Shown: piece after piece, positions 8,857-18,373 of the stretch
How positions within the stretch are numbered: position 1 is the first letter of the stretch
Layout of the letters: each line of letters opens with the position of its first letter
Assembly (NCBI GenBank): GCA_002729215.1
Contig: PBTV01000019.1
Coordinates: 32,475 to 72,012, forward strand
Length of the DNA stretch: 39,538 nt
Reading direction: 5' to 3'
DNA from: Rubrivirga sp.
GTDB lineage: Bacteria > Actinomycetota > Actinomycetes > S36-B12
The notes under the pieces: generated by a model
Databases searched by the model: none
What the model saw: the letters and a program-made list of their open reading frames with translations, nothing else
What the model was told of the DNA's origin: nothing
Made by a program: the position numbers and the translations under genes

Positions 8857-10185
8857 GTGCCGGAAATCCCGAAGAATGCGCTGACCCGCGGTGTGCGGAT
8901 CGCGACCCTTCCGGCGTCGTACGCCGGGCGCACCGCGTGGGGTTTCGGGAAGAAGGTGGGCGGCAAGCCAGCGGACGCCGTCACCGCGGAGATTCAGCAA
9001 CGCACCGCCGAGCAGATTTTCGCGGTCCTGGGCCAACTCAAGGGCGGGGCGATGAAGCTCGGCCAGGCGATGAGCATCTTCGAGGCGGCCCTCCCGGAGG
9101 AGATGGCCGGCCCGTACCGGGCGACGTTGACGAAACTTCAGGACGCCGCACCCGCGATGCCGGCCGAAACCGTCCACGAGGTTCTCGCGGGCTCCCTCGG
9201 GCCCGACTGGCGAGAGCGATTCGCTGATTTCGATGACACTCCCGCGGGAGCCGCATCCATCGGGCAGGTGCACAAGGCGGTGTGGCACGACGGTCGCGAG
9301 GTCGCCGTGAAGGTGCAGTACCCGGGAGCCGACAAGGCGCTAATCGCTGATCTGAACCAGATGGCGCGGATGGGAAAGATGTTTTCCTCTCTGGTTCCTG
9401 GCTTGGACTTGAAGTCGCTGGTTGCAGAACTGAAGGAACGCGTGATTGAGGAACTCGATTACCTCGGAGAGTCGCGCTACCAGCGTCAGTTCGCCGTCGC
9501 CTTCGACGGCGATCCGGAGTTCCGCGTTCCCCACGTTCTCGCCGCGGCACCGCACGTGCTGATCACCGAATGGGTGGACGGGCGTCCGATGTCGGACATC
9601 ATCGCCAACGGAACCCCTGAGGAGCGTGACCGCATCGGACTGCTCTACGAGCGGTTCCTGCTCTCCGGCCCCGCTCGGGCCGGCCTGCTGCACGCGGATC
9701 CGCATCCCGGAAACTTCCGCATGACGCACGACGGCCGACTGTGCGTGTTCGACTTCGGGGCTGTCTCCGTGCTGCCTGACGGATTACCGCCGGCCATGGG
9801 CACGCTGCTGCGTATCGCGCAAAGCGGTGATGCGGACAGCGTCGTGCAGGGACTGCGCGACGAGGGTTTTGTTCTGCCGCACGTCGACATCGACCCCGAG
9901 CAGTTGCTGAACTACCTCGACCCGTTCGTGGAGCCGGCGCGCCATGAGTTCTTCCACTTCAACCGCGCGTGGCTGCGTGGTCAGTTCACGCGCATCAATG
10001 ATGTTCGCGGACCGGACTTCTCGATCGGCTTGAAGATCAACCTCCCGCCGTCGTACGCGCTCATTCATCGAGTGTGGCTGGGCAGCATCGGGGTTTTGTG
10101 TCAGCTCGACGCGACGGTTCCGGTGCGCGGTGAGATCGAACGCTGGGTGCCAGACTTCACCGAACCGACGCCAGCCGGAAGCTAG
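8857..10185 (+). CDS. ABC1/UbiB-family atypical kinase (AarF-like)
   Basis: A 442-aa protein. Family landmarks: the KxGQ motif (MKLGQAMS), the Ala-rich loop ([11 protein letters not shown]) replacing the Gly-rich loop, Lys in [18 protein letters not shown] as the catalytic loop and VFDFGA as DFG. All key residues appear intact. UbiB-family ATPases/kinases are linked to quinone or lipid metabolism; the mycobacterial neighbour is Rv3197. GTG 8857 was chosen over the longer frame from 8788 because the AACAAT hexamer lies 6 nt upstream and the longer start overlaps the previous gene. It converges on uvrD2, with the two stop codons overlapping by 4 bp (CTAG). Confidence 0.9.
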   Translation: MPEIPKNALTRGVRIATLPASYAGRTAWGFGKKVGGKPADAVTAEIQQRTAEQIFAVLGQLKGGAMKLGQAMSIFEAALPEEMAGPYRATLTKLQDAAPAMPAETVHEVLAGSLGPDWRERFADFDDTPAGAASIGQVHKAVWHDGREVAVKVQYPGADKALIADLNQMARMGKMFSSLVPGLDLKSLVAELKERVIEELDYLGESRYQRQFAVAFDGDPEFRVPHVLAAAPHVLITEWVDGRPMSDIIANGTPEERDRIGLLYERFLLSGPARAGLLHADPHPGNFRMTHDGRLCVFDFGAVSVLPDGLPPAMGTLLRIAQSGDADSVVQGLRDEGFVLPHVDIDPEQLLNYLDPFVEPARHEFFHFNRAWLRGQFTRINDVRGPDFSIGLKINLPPSYALIHRVWLGSIGVLCQLDATVPVRGEIERWVPDFTEPTPAGS

Positions 10186-12260
10186 GCGCGGGATCGCACC
10201 ATTTGCACGACTTCGTCTCCGTAGGACTCGATCTTGGCCGGGCCCACACCGGGGATCGCACTTAGTGCCTCGGCATCTTCCGGCAGCTGCTCGGCGATGG
10301 CGATCAATGTCGCGTCGGTGAACACGACATAGGCGGGGACCCCTTGGGTGCGCGAGTGATCGAGCCGCCACTGCTTCAGTTCCTCCAGGAACGTCTCATC
10401 GAACGTCGAAGGGCACGTCTGACACCGCCCGATGGTCCGCTCACCCGCGGTCACAAGCGCCTTCCCACACGTGCGGCACGCCGCAGGACCTCGCCTGGAC
10501 CGGGGCTTGCTCCGGCGCGATCTGTCGCCCCGGCGGATCGACGATTCGTCCGCGCCGTCTGTGGTTCCCATTCGCTCAAGGAAGCGGCTCATCTGCCGCG
10601 TCGCTCGCCCTCCCGGCTGCCGAGATCGCGCCCACGTCACGTGCAGTTCGCGCTCGGCTCGGGTGATCGCCACATACAGCAGCCGTCGCTCTTCTTCGAG
10701 TTGATCGGCGGTCTCCGCATGCTGCAGGGGAATGAGTCCGTCGCTGCAGCCAACGAGGTGCACGGTGAGCCACTCCAATCCCTTCGCGGCATGTACCGAC
10801 GCCAAGGTCACGCCATCGGCGACGGGCGCGAACTGTGCCGCGGCTCGCTCGTCGAGGTAACCGATAAAGGCTGCAAGATCTAGCGCTGCGCTCTCCTTTG
10901 CCAGTTCGACCAGTGCCGCGAGAGACTCCCACTTCTCGCGCACGGCGCCAGTGGTCGTGGGTTGTTGCGCGGACCAGCCCATCGCGCTAAGCACGTCGGC
11001 GACCGTGACCGCCACATCCGCGTCAGCGTCCTGGCGACCACTATCCGCATCCGACGCCCGTGCCGCTCCCCGCAGTCGCGTGATCGCCTCGCGCACCTCG
11101 GGCCTGTCGAAGTAGCGCTCGGATCCGCGGACGGTCATGGGAATGCCGAGCTCGGCGAACGCTGTTTCTAGTTCCACTTGCTGAGCGTTGATGCGATACA
11201 AAACGGCGATATCTCGCGGGCGAACTCCGGAATCGATGCTGGTCTTGATGCGTCGGGCAACGGCCTGGGCTTCGGCGACGTCGTCGTCGAAGACCTCGAC
11301 GTCCGGGGCTGCACCGGCTTCTCGTCGTGACGTGAGGGTGACGGCCTTCGCCGAGGACGTGCCCGCATGAATGACCCCGTTGGCGAGTTCGACGATCTGC
11401 GGTGAACACCGGTAGCAGCGGACAAGTCGCACGGTGGTGGCGCCGGGGAACTGTTGTGGGAAATCCACCAGGTAGTCCGAGCGTGCGCCGGTGAAGGAGT
11501 AGATCGTTTGGCTGGGGTCACCGACAACGCAAATGTCGTCGCGGTCGCCCAGCCATAAGCCGATCAGAGCGTGCTGGACGGGGTTGACGTCTTGGTACTC
11601 ATCGACCGTCAGCCACCGATACTGCGCTCGCACCTCTCGTGCGATCGCATCGTCGGACGATAATGCGCCGACCAGGACGATCATGACGTCCTCGAAGTCG
11701 ATCACGCCTCGGTCGGATTTGGCTTGCTCGTAGTCAGCGAGCACACGGGCGAGTTGCCCGGGCTCCAGGCTGAGGTTTCGTTGGACCGTCGCGGTTGGCA
11801 GAGTGTGCTGGTCCAGGAAATTGACCCGCGCCCACTCGATATCGGCGCTCACGTCTCGAACCATTGAGGTGTCCGAAGAAAAATTGTTCGCCGACAGTGC
11901 CGCGGCCACCAGGCTCGCTTTGCTCGGCAGCAGGTCGGGGAATGCTCGATCGGACACCCGCGGCCAAAAATAGCGCAGTTGACGCAACGCGGCGGCGTGA
12001 AATGTCCTGGCCTGCACGCCTTGGACGCCGAGGCCACCCAGTCGCGTTTTGAGCTCCCCGGCGGCTCGGTTGGTGAAAGTTACGGCAAGCGATCGAGCGG
12101 GATCGTGTTCGCCGGCGAGAACGCCGTAGGCGATCCGGTGGGTTATCGCTCGCGTCTTACCGGTCCCGGCCCCGGCGAGCACCGCGACGGGTCCGGACAG
12201 GCTCTCCGCGACGGCCCGTTGCTCAGCGTCGAGGCCCTCGAGAACGTCGGCGGGATCCAT
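10182..12260 (-). CDS. uvrD2: UvrD2-type superfamily 1 DNA helicase with tetracysteine and HRDC domains
   Basis: A 692-aa protein with Walker A GAGTGKT near residue 34, DEYQD motif [11 protein letters not shown] and the VAITRA motif VI. After the helicase core comes a tetracysteine (CRTC at 595-598, CQTC at 613-616) and a C-terminal HRDC domain (about 620-690), the arrangement of mycobacterial UvrD2 (~700 aa). It is a 3'-5' helicase in DNA repair. ATG 12260 is preceded by AAGCAT plus 6 nt. The frame is open to 12383 but without coding character. Confidence 0.92.
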   Translation of the reverse strand: MDPADVLEGLDAEQRAVAESLSGPVAVLAGAGTGKTRAITHRIAYGVLAGEHDPARSLAVTFTNRAAGELKTRLGGLGVQGVQARTFHAAALRQLRYFWPRVSDRAFPDLLPSKASLVAAALSANNFSSDTSMVRDVSADIEWARVNFLDQHTLPTATVQRNLSLEPGQLARVLADYEQAKSDRGVIDFEDVMIVLVGALSSDDAIAREVRAQYRWLTVDEYQDVNPVQHALIGLWLGDRDDICVVGDPSQTIYSFTGARSDYLVDFPQQFPGATTVRLVRCYRCSPQIVELANGVIHAGTSSAKAVTLTSRREAGAAPDVEVFDDDVAEAQAVARRIKTSIDSGVRPRDIAVLYRINAQQVELETAFAELGIPMTVRGSERYFDRPEVREAITRLRGAARASDADSGRQDADADVAVTVADVLSAMGWSAQQPTTTGAVREKWESLAALVELAKESAALDLAAFIGYLDERAAAQFAPVADGVTLASVHAAKGLEWLTVHLVGCSDGLIPLQHAETADQLEEERRLLYVAITRAERELHVTWARSRQPGGRATRQMSRFLERMGTTDGADESSIRRGDRSRRSKPRSRRGPAACRTCGKALVTAGERTIGRCQTCPSTFDETFLEELKQWRLDHSRTQGVPAYVVFTDATLIAIAEQLPEDAEALSAIPGVGPAKIESYGDEVVQMVRSRA

Positions 12261-12310
12261 GGGCCGATGCTTCCACGGCGCACCGACAGTGCGCGATGAA
12301 CCCCACAGGC

Positions 12311-12847
12311 TCAGTGGGTGAAGGCGAGTTCGATGAGGATGATGCCGAAGCCGAGGAGTCCGTAGATGGTCGCCCACAGCCATTGCCGGCCCCGAGGAAG
12401 CCCCGACCGGCGGGCGGCGAAGGCTCCCCAGAAGAACAAACTGGCCACCCCGAGGACCTCGGCTAAGCGGACGACGGCGCGAGGATCTTGCTGCACGATC
12501 AACCAGACCAACCCAAGGACAACGACGGGTATGCCCACCGCGACGTACTGCACGGCGATGCCGAGTAGGTGTCGGCGTTCTTTGGCCGATAAGCGGTTAC
12601 CGGTGCGGATCTGAACGTCGAGCGCGTCGGAGAACGCGTGCGCGAGGGACAGCGCCAGCAGCGGCGCGAATACGACGACCACGAGGTCCATGAACGGCGT
12701 GCCGGACCACGACTCAGCTTCCTGGTTATATACGGCCAGCGAGACCATCAAGATGATGGTGGCGTAGATCAGCCGGTGCGGATCGAAGGCGATTTTCCCG
12801 ACGAACAGCTGGACGTGCTTCTCGTCGTATTCGCTTTCCTTTTCCAC
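12311..12847 (-). CDS. polytopic membrane protein, unknown function
   Basis: A 178-aa protein with an acidic/basic N-terminus (EKESEYDEKHVQLF), then about five hydrophobic helices at roughly residues 27-42, 54-72, 94-116, 126-145 and 155-175. No conserved motif is recognised. GTG 12847 is preceded by TAGGCT plus 6 nt, the leaderless pattern. It lies 50 bp upstream of uvrD2 on the same strand but probably has its own promoter. Confidence 0.65.
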   Translation of the reverse strand: MEKESEYDEKHVQLFVGKIAFDPHRLIYATIILMVSLAVYNQEAESWSGTPFMDLVVVVFAPLLALSLAHAFSDALDVQIRTGNRLSAKERRHLLGIAVQYVAVGIPVVVLGLVWLIVQQDPRAVVRLAEVLGVASLFFWGAFAARRSGLPRGRQWLWATIYGLLGFGIILIELAFTH

Positions 12848-12970
12848 CTCATCAGCCTAACCACGACCCGAGGCTTCGTCCGCCTATCAAGAGTTGACGG
12901 AGGGAAGGTGACACATTGCCGCCACATGTGTCGCAGGTTCCGTGGCAAACCACCCCGCCGCGCAATTCCC

Positions 12971-13000
12971 GGGAACCGAACGCACCGAGGGACCGTCCTA
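12971..13000 (+). promoter_or_regulatory. candidate ECF-sigma promoter (GGGAACC-N16-CGTCCTA) of the DM13 gene
   Basis: GGGAACC at 12971-12977 is followed after 16 nt by CGTCCTA at 12994-13000, close to the -35 GGAAC / -10 CGTC pattern of extracytoplasmic-stress sigma factors. Transcription would begin about 15 nt before AAGGAG, the ribosome site of the DM13 gene. Neighbouring genes show different promoter types, which makes this one stand out. Confidence 0.45.
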
Positions 13001-13021
13001 GGGACAAGCAAAGGAGCTGAC

Positions 13022-13714
13022 ATGGCATCTAAGCGCTGGTGGCGCCGACCCGTCGTGATCGTCCCGACGGCAATCGTTGCGGTGACCGCACTCACCCTCG
13101 CGCTGGCGGCATTCCAGCCGTGGCGACTATTCATTGACGTGACCGTGGACGAGGCCTTGCCCACCGTGGACGTCGAGGAGACCGTCAAACCGAGCTCCGA
13201 CGCCTCCGCGCAGGAGGCCGCCGGCGAGGCGAATCAAGACGCGTCTGCGGACTCCAACGCTGAGGAGCAGTCGGCTACCGAGACCAACACGAACAGCAAT
13301 TCCACCGCTAACTCCGGCGATGACGCCAGTGCTGAGCCGAGCGTCGAGGAAACCCCGAAGCGGACCGTCACGGCCGAAGGCACGTTCATCTCCCACGAAC
13401 ACCCGACGGCGGGCAAGGCGCGCATCATCACTCTCGAAGATGGCAGCCGGGTCCTTCGGCTCGTGGGTTTGGATACCGATAATGGTCCCGACCTCAAGGT
13501 CTGGCTCGCGGCAGCTCCCGTTATCGAAGGCCGAGACGGCTGGATCGTCTTCGACGATGACGAGTACCTCAGTCTCGGGGCGCTCAAGGGCAACAAGGGC
13601 AACCAGAACTACCCGATACCCGACGACGCCGACATCTCCGACCTGACCAGCGTGACTATCTGGTGCGAGCGATTCAGCGTCTCCTTCGGAGCTGCTGAAC
13701 TCATCAGCACCTGA
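13022..13714 (+). CDS. membrane-anchored DM13-domain protein
   Basis: A 230-aa protein with an N-terminal anchor (about residues 10-31), a Ser/Ala/Glu/Asn-rich linker (about 50-112) and a DM13 domain (about 115-230). The domain is recognised by GTFISHEHPTAGKA, NGPDLKVWLAA, LGALKGNKGNQNYPIP, then VTIWCERFSVSFGAAEL with its single conserved Cys. DM13 domains are proposed redox or electron-transfer modules outside the cytoplasm. ATG 13022 has AAGGAG 5 nt upstream. The likely ECF promoter suggests envelope-stress control. Confidence 0.85.
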   Translation: MASKRWWRRPVVIVPTAIVAVTALTLALAAFQPWRLFIDVTVDEALPTVDVEETVKPSSDASAQEAAGEANQDASADSNAEEQSATETNTNSNSTANSGDDASAEPSVEETPKRTVTAEGTFISHEHPTAGKARIITLEDGSRVLRLVGLDTDNGPDLKVWLAAAPVIEGRDGWIVFDDDEYLSLGALKGNKGNQNYPIPDDADISDLTSVTIWCERFSVSFGAAELIST

Positions 13715-13741
13715 TCACCCCGGTCAGGTCGGTGGTCGGAA

Positions 13742-13763
13742 CCTAGGAAGCAACAGACCTAGG
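13742..13763. terminator. small hairpin between convergent genes
   Basis: CCTAGG at 13742-13747 and 13758-13763 can pair around a 10-nt loop between the DM13 gene and the convergent secreted-protein gene. It overlaps the last codons of the latter. It is short and has no T-run, so support is weak. Confidence 0.25.
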
Positions 13764-14433
13764 ACGTCCCGCCGCAACCGGGGTCACCGTTAGTCGCGAC
13801 TATTCCTCGATCGGTATTCATGAAGCCCCCGAAGGCCTGTTCCGTGGGGGCAACCCACGCGAGCGGGACGCGGACGGTGCGGGATCCACCCGGGGTCCCA
13901 GGCAAACCCTGCCTCTTCACAGCACGCACGTTGACCGTAAATGACACCGAGGCCTCGGTAGTGCCGGACCAGCAGGGGGAACCACTCGACGCCTTCACCG
14001 CTTGGGCGCGCTCCACCCATTCCCCCGGTGAGTAGCCTGCGTACTGGAAAACCACCATAGGGGCCGCGTCATAAGAGGCGCCCGACTTTGACTCTGGCGC
14101 GTCGATAAAGAAATACATCCCGCGGGTACTTTCCGTGGGAACGCGTAAGGTCACTGAATCACCACGGACCTTCCGCTTTGTGGAGAAGCCGTCGTTCCAA
14201 CTGACGTCCTGTCCGCCGTTATCGGAGGCGTAGATCAACTGCCTAGGAATAATCACGCAACCCTCACAGCCGTTGCCGGTGAAGTTGAGCGTGACGAGCG
14301 TCTGCGTTGCCGCGCTGATAGGTACCGGTCCGGGTTGCGGTGGTGACTCGGCTATCGCCGGTGCGGCTGCCAGCCCCACGGCGACCATGACCGCCGCTGC
14401 TCCCGCTGCCAAAACTCCTCGTGTCCGTCCCAT
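13759..14433 (-). CDS. secreted protein with signal peptide, unknown function
   Basis: A 224-aa protein. MGRTRGVLAAGAAAVM is followed by a hydrophobic stretch ending AAPAIA, then ESPP: a clear Sec signal peptide with AxA cleavage near residue 28. The mature part is rich in beta-type sequence and has four to five Cys (GCEGC, PCW, GCGG), suggesting disulfides. No family is recognised. AAGG lies 8 nt before ATG 14433; GTG 14442 is an alternative. It is 32 nt downstream of the next membrane gene and probably co-transcribed with it. Confidence 0.7.
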   Translation of the reverse strand: MGRTRGVLAAGAAAVMVAVGLAAAPAIAESPPQPGPVPISAATQTLVTLNFTGNGCEGCVIIPRQLIYASDNGGQDVSWNDGFSTKRKVRGDSVTLRVPTESTRGMYFFIDAPESKSGASYDAAPMVVFQYAGYSPGEWVERAQAVKASSGSPCWSGTTEASVSFTVNVRAVKRQGLPGTPGGSRTVRVPLAWVAPTEQAFGGFMNTDRGIVATNGDPGCGGTS

Positions 14434-14465
14434 GCCATTCACCTTCCTTCGACAATCCTGAGTCT

Positions 14466-14813
14466 TCAGCCGAACAAGATCATCGCGTGAGCGATCACGA
14501 CGCCCACGATGAACAAGGAGAAGATGATGCCGAAGGCGGCGAAACCCTTAAACGACTTGCCCCACGGCGATTCGGCCAACTCAGGAGACATGCACGATGC
14601 CAGTGTCTTCATGTCGCCGATCAACCCCCACGTCATCAGCAACGTGAATAGGCCCACGACGACAGAGACGATCATCAGCGCCGTCGCGTAGTCCGACTGC
14701 TGCAAACCGATGAAGGCCAACACCGGGGCGAAAAACATGAAATAGCCGATGAAGACCGCCATCGTGGGATAGACGCGATGGTTGAACCAACCCAGTATTT
14801 CCTTATTGTCCAT
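14466..14813 (-). CDS. three-helix membrane protein, unknown function
   Basis: A 115-aa protein, MDNKEILGWF at the start, with hydrophobic helices at about residues 17-37, 43-66 and 92-113 and a polar loop (DMKTLASCMSPELAESPWGK) between the second and third. AAAGGA lies 7 nt before the ATG. Size, helix spacing and the LFG C-terminus resemble the divergently encoded protein at 15086-15448, so they may be distant paralogues. It is probably in an operon with the secreted protein downstream. Confidence 0.65.
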   Translation of the reverse strand: MDNKEILGWFNHRVYPTMAVFIGYFMFFAPVLAFIGLQQSDYATALMIVSVVVGLFTLLMTWGLIGDMKTLASCMSPELAESPWGKSFKGFAAFGIIFSLFIVGVVIAHAMILFG

Positions 14814-15025
14814 CTCGGGATCCTTTCGCTGGTGTGAGGTCGTGTACGTGACGAGGCTCGTGCCGCGAGTTCAGTGTGGGAAATGCCGTCGGCGAGGCTA
14901 CAGCAACGCGGCCCCGGACGTCAGGCCAAAAGCCACGTTCACGGCCGTCGCCGACAGGAACCACTCGTCGCACTGTCACCGAGCAGATGTCACCCAGAAT
15001 TCACGTGTTTCGGCCAAATCCGCCG

Positions 15026-15055
15026 TTGACGTGCCTCATGATTGATGCCTACACC
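15026..15055 (+). promoter_or_regulatory. candidate housekeeping-type promoter
   Basis: TTGACG (15026-15031) and TACACC (15050-15055) are separated by 18 nt, and lie about 30 nt upstream of the ribosome site and ATG at 15086. The surrounding 272-bp divergent interval (14814-15085) holds no other gene that I can support. Confidence 0.4.
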
Positions 15056-15085
15056 TACCGTTTTGCTCATCGAAGGGGGCCAAAC

Positions 15086-15448
15086 ATGACCAACGCCAAC
15101 TCCATTTTCTGGGGCGCCATGCGTCAACGCGACATTCTGGGGGGCCTCGCGATCTTTATCGCGCTGAACTCCGCGCTCTTCGCCATCATCATCTTGGCGA
15201 GCGATATCTCCTCCAGCGGTCAGGTAGCACTGGCGATCTTCGCGGTGTTGTCCAACTTCCTGGTCTGGCTGTGGAACGACTCAGGAATCAAGGATGTGCA
15301 CGCCGGATCGAAGGACATCACTGGTGATGATGCCGAGACGGCCATCGCCCAGGAGTTCAAGAAGGCTCCCTGGGCCTTCTACCGCGGAATCGTGATCGTG
15401 ATCGCGCTGGCAACAGCAGGCTCGGAGCTTTACGCGCTGTTCGGCTGA
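15086..15448 (+). CDS. three-helix membrane protein, unknown function
   Basis: A 120-aa protein, MTNANSIFWG at the start, with helices at about residues 19-40, 45-63 and 94-117. A polar loop (GIKDVHAGSKDITGDDAETA) separates helices two and three, and the end is LFG. AAGGGGG lies 6 nt before ATG 15086. The architecture mirrors the divergent protein at 14466-14813. No family is recognised. Confidence 0.65.
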   Translation: MTNANSIFWGAMRQRDILGGLAIFIALNSALFAIIILASDISSSGQVALAIFAVLSNFLVWLWNDSGIKDVHAGSKDITGDDAETAIAQEFKKAPWAFYRGIVIVIALATAGSELYALFG

Positions 15449-15452
15449 TTGA

Positions 15453-15488
15453 TTGCCGACCGACACTCGACCGAGCGTCGGTCGGCAA
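15453..15488 (+). terminator. strong hairpin after the membrane protein gene
   Basis: TTGCCGACCGAC (15453-15464) pairs perfectly with GTCGGTCGGCAA (15477-15488). Four further pairs (CTCG/CGAG) extend the stem inside a single mismatch. No T-run follows. It sits directly after the stop codon at 15448 and just before the TAATCT hexamer of the next gene. Confidence 0.6.
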
Positions 15489-15506
15489 CACCGTTAATCT
15501 GACGCC

Positions 15507-15977
15507 ATGCGCCTGTTGCCGGTGATCCTGACTGTTCCGGCGATCCTGCTCGCCCTCACCGGCTGCAGCAGTTCAGACGAGACGGCTGCCACAACTGACA
15601 CCGAAATGGCTGTCAGTGAGACGGCGGCCGAGACGCCCGGCGAGGCGTCTGGCGATTCGTCCGGTCAGCCAGACGATGCCTCGGATTCGGCCGGGGTTTT
15701 TGTTTCTCTCGTCGGCTCGTGCGAGACCGGCACGTGCGATTACCGCCTCAGCAACGTCGAAGGGGGAACCGATGTCTTCGAGGCGCTGGCCGGACGCAAG
15801 TCCGTTCGCTTCGAGGTGGACCCCGAGGTCGCGGCGACCTACGAGATCAACGTGCGGGATATCGACGGTGAGGGCGCTAGTTGCACGGCGATCATCACCG
15901 GGGGTGGCTTCGATGATCGGCAGCAGCGCTTGACCGCTGGCGACGGGCCGACCTGCTCGGTGTCCACGAGCCCGTAA
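15507..15977 (+). CDS. lipoprotein, unknown function
   Basis: A 156-aa protein. The N-terminus MRLLPVILTVPAILLALTGC is a lipoprotein signal with lipobox LTGC (Cys20), followed by a Ser/Thr/Glu-rich linker to about residue 62. The globular part has paired Cys (SCETGTCDYR and later SCTA, TCSV), probably disulfide-bonded outside the membrane. TAATCT lies 6 nt before ATG 15507, so the transcript is probably leaderless. The domain is not recognised. Confidence 0.7.
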   Translation: MRLLPVILTVPAILLALTGCSSSDETAATTDTEMAVSETAAETPGEASGDSSGQPDDASDSAGVFVSLVGSCETGTCDYRLSNVEGGTDVFEALAGRKSVRFEVDPEVAATYEINVRDIDGEGASCTAIITGGGFDDRQQRLTAGDGPTCSVSTSP

Positions 15978-16097
15978 CTCCTGCCTGCTGCGCGGTTTCA
16001 CCCTTTCACGAAAGTCGAAACACGCTGTTCACGTCCGGGCAATCGTGACGTCACCGACCTGAGGGACTCCTATTACTCCTCATTTCATTTCCTTCGA

Positions 16098-16140
16098 CGA
16101 CGGGTCCCTCACCGACAGGCCTCCGGTGAGGGACCCGTCG
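16098..16140 (+). terminator. 17-bp perfect hairpin (terminator)
   Basis: CGACGGGTCCCTCACCG (16098-16114) and CGGTGAGGGACCCGTCG (16124-16140) are perfect inverted repeats around a 9-nt loop. This is the strongest hairpin seen in the window. It lies between the lipoprotein and MFS genes, both plus strand, and is best read as the lipoprotein terminator, although only a weak AT-rich stretch follows. Confidence 0.65.
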
Positions 16141-16196
16141 AGTATTGCTCTGTCGCCCACCACCTCACCGCCCGTTCGGGGGCCATAATTTGCGAT

Positions 16197-17417
16197 GTGG
16201 CACAACGACGGTCCATCCCGTTGTCCAAGAGCTATCTGATCGTCAGCGGTTTCGCGATTGCCGGCACCCTGGTCGGTCAACTCGGCGCCACGTCGGCCAC
16301 CACCTACGCCGCCAGCGGCAACGGCGGAGTGGAGACCGGCCTCTACCTCGCCATCTTGCTGGCGTTCGCAGCGCTCTCTACGGCGTGCCTGGGACGGATC
16401 ACGCATCGCTGGGGACGACTGCGAGTGTTCTCGACAGCACAAGTCGGCGTTGCCGTGTCGTGGTCAATCGTCGGCGTTGTGGAAATCCTCACGAGCGAGA
16501 GCCTTCTGGTGCTGTGGCTGGCCGCTCCACTTTTCGGAGTGCTCTTCGGCGTGACGACGGTCGTGTCTCCTTTCGTGACACACGCCTACCTTTCTCAGAC
16601 ATCTCTCACGGTGTCGATGGCTCGACGGAGTATTGCTGCCGGCGTCGGGGCGATGCTGGGTGCATCGCTCGGCGGAGTACTCATTCACGCCACGGACCCT
16701 GGCGTAGGGATTTTTGCCAACGGCCTGCTGACCATTCCCTTCGCGGTGTTTCTTCTCGCCCGTCCACCGGCACAACCAGACCACGATCAACCGACCACGC
16801 AGAACTCCGCTCGGGATCTGCTGGACTTGCTGCGGTCCAGGCCTCAACTCCGTCGGGTCGGCTTTCTGACCGCGAGTCTGATGATCTGCCTTTTGCCCCT
16901 GTTCACCATGCTCGTTCCGATTCTCAACGACCTTGACACGTCCCCCCTTCCTTCCGGGGCGGGATTGATGCTCGCCGGCGTCGCAGCGGGACGGTTCTTC
17001 GTGCCGACCCTCGTGCGGCGGACTTTGAGCAAGGAGTCGCAATTCTTCGGTGCCATTCGAGCGTTTATCTGGGCGAGCGGCTTCATGATCGCGTTCGCCG
17101 TTAGCACCATGGTGTCGGTCATCAGCGTCGATCTCGTCGTATGGACGCTCATCGGCGTTGGGCTCGGAGCCAGTCGCTTCACCGCGCGCGCCCTGACGAT
17201 CGGGGCCGCCGGCGACGCGAGTCCACCGGGTAGGGAGATTTCCGGGGTGGCGGTGCTCGTTCTTATCGGCACTGTTGTCTCACCCATCGGCATGTTGCTG
17301 TGGGGTGTGTCCGTGGACTACCTGTCCTCACCCATCACGGTGGGACTGGCGGCGCTCGTGATTCTCGTTATCGCCGCGGTTCTGGCTCGGTCTCGCACGC
17401 AGGGCAGCGACCGTTGA
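16197..17417 (+). CDS. MFS transporter
   Basis: A 406-aa protein with about 11-12 hydrophobic helices. The loop after helix 2 (GRITHRWGRLRVF) matches the MFS signature GxxxDRxGRR in degenerate form. Helix 6-7 is followed by a cytoplasmic segment (PAQPDHDQPTTQNSARDLLDLL), splitting two six-helix halves. The substrate is unknown; drug-efflux type is most likely by size. GTG 16197 is preceded by CATAAT plus 7 nt and no Shine-Dalgarno sequence. Confidence 0.8.
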   Translation: MAQRRSIPLSKSYLIVSGFAIAGTLVGQLGATSATTYAASGNGGVETGLYLAILLAFAALSTACLGRITHRWGRLRVFSTAQVGVAVSWSIVGVVEILTSESLLVLWLAAPLFGVLFGVTTVVSPFVTHAYLSQTSLTVSMARRSIAAGVGAMLGASLGGVLIHATDPGVGIFANGLLTIPFAVFLLARPPAQPDHDQPTTQNSARDLLDLLRSRPQLRRVGFLTASLMICLLPLFTMLVPILNDLDTSPLPSGAGLMLAGVAAGRFFVPTLVRRTLSKESQFFGAIRAFIWASGFMIAFAVSTMVSVISVDLVVWTLIGVGLGASRFTARALTIGAAGDASPPGREISGVAVLVLIGTVVSPIGMLLWGVSVDYLSSPITVGLAALVILVIAAVLARSRTQGSDR

Positions 17418-17451
17418 CGCCTCTTGGGCACCGCCTGCCATCGCCGGATCC

Positions 17452-17739
17452 CTAACGGGCGAAGCGGCCCCGCAATTCCTCTATCGCGCTGGGGTCCGTG
17501 ACCGCCTTCATACACAAGGATTGGAAGTACTCCCACTCAGACCGCTCGAACTCCAACTCTGGGAGCCGCTCTCGTCGACCGAAGTTCTCGTACTTCACCT
17601 TCACGTCGGCGATCGTGTAGGTGCGTCGGCCGGTCGCAAGAACGGGGATCCTGTTCTTCTTGGTCAGGTCCACTTTCTTGTTGCTCAGCCGTGCGCCGGT
17701 GGCGCTGTCGAAAGTCTGCAGACGTCCAGTGATCTTCAC
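17452..17739 (-). CDS. small basic cytoplasmic protein, unknown function
   Basis: A 95-aa protein with many Lys/Arg (NKKVDLTKKNRIPVLATGRR, later YENFGRRERLPELEFER). It has no hydrophobic helix and one Cys. Codon usage is typical of the neighbourhood. GTG 17739 follows TAGGAT plus 7 nt. It converges on the MFS gene with 34 bp between. No family is recognised. Confidence 0.6.
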   Translation of the reverse strand: MKITGRLQTFDSATGARLSNKKVDLTKKNRIPVLATGRRTYTIADVKVKYENFGRRERLPELEFERSEWEYFQSLCMKAVTDPSAIEELRGRFAR

Positions 17740-17768
17740 ACCCCCGATCCTAGATCGGTCACCGTCGA

Positions 17769-18206
17769 CTACGCACCGGTCACATCAGGCGCGCCAAGTC
17801 CTTCATCCGATGGCAGGCTCCGGCTTACTACGCGATCCAGAGCATCGAAGAACGCGGGCACGGATCCATCCAGTTCGAGATCATCCGGGCCCATGACCGC
17901 TCCGTAGGTGCCATCAGCGAACGACACCAGCACGGTCGGCGTACCGAGGGTGCAGGCCGCTACTTCCTCCGGCGAGCGCTCGTTCAGGTGCACCAGGCGA
18001 ACTGGGTGGGGGAAGGTGCGACACGCGTCGTCCCAAGCGACTTTCCGTCGCACGGTGGAGTGCGTGATGTCACACAGGGCGCAGTGAGCGGTGCCGCGCG
18101 CCTTGCCCAGGATGTACCGCAGCTCGCCCATGACTCCCCCATCGGCGTGATACACCCCCACGATCTCGCGAATAGCCGCCGGCGTTGCTGACCCGTCATT
18201 GCCCAT
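17769..18206 (-). CDS. conserved actinobacterial protein with HCALCD motif, unknown function
   Basis: A 145-aa protein. After a short variable start (MGNDGSATPAA) comes IVGVYHADGGVMGELRYIL and GTAHCALCDITHSTVRRK, a pattern I have seen in uncharacterised actinobacterial proteins. The CxxC with flanking His residues could bind metal or act in redox; neither is shown. A second conserved stretch is LGTPTVLVSFADGTYGAVMGP. ATG 18206 is preceded by AACACT plus 6 nt. The frame is open to 18272 but the longer start lacks support. Confidence 0.65.
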   Translation of the reverse strand: MGNDGSATPAAIREIVGVYHADGGVMGELRYILGKARGTAHCALCDITHSTVRRKVAWDDACRTFPHPVRLVHLNERSPEEVAACTLGTPTVLVSFADGTYGAVMGPDDLELDGSVPAFFDALDRVVSRSLPSDEGLGAPDVTGA

Positions 18207-18373
18207 GCCCGCAGTGTTACGGCAGTTCGCCTCACCCGCCACCGGTGACGGACGCCTGCCGGTGCCCCACACAAATCGCCAAGCCCGCGACAGTCACCTG
18301 CATTTTCGACGCAATGTCCACGGTTCGGGAGACGACAGGTTCTCCTTGGTAGGGATCAATTCGGAGATCACAT

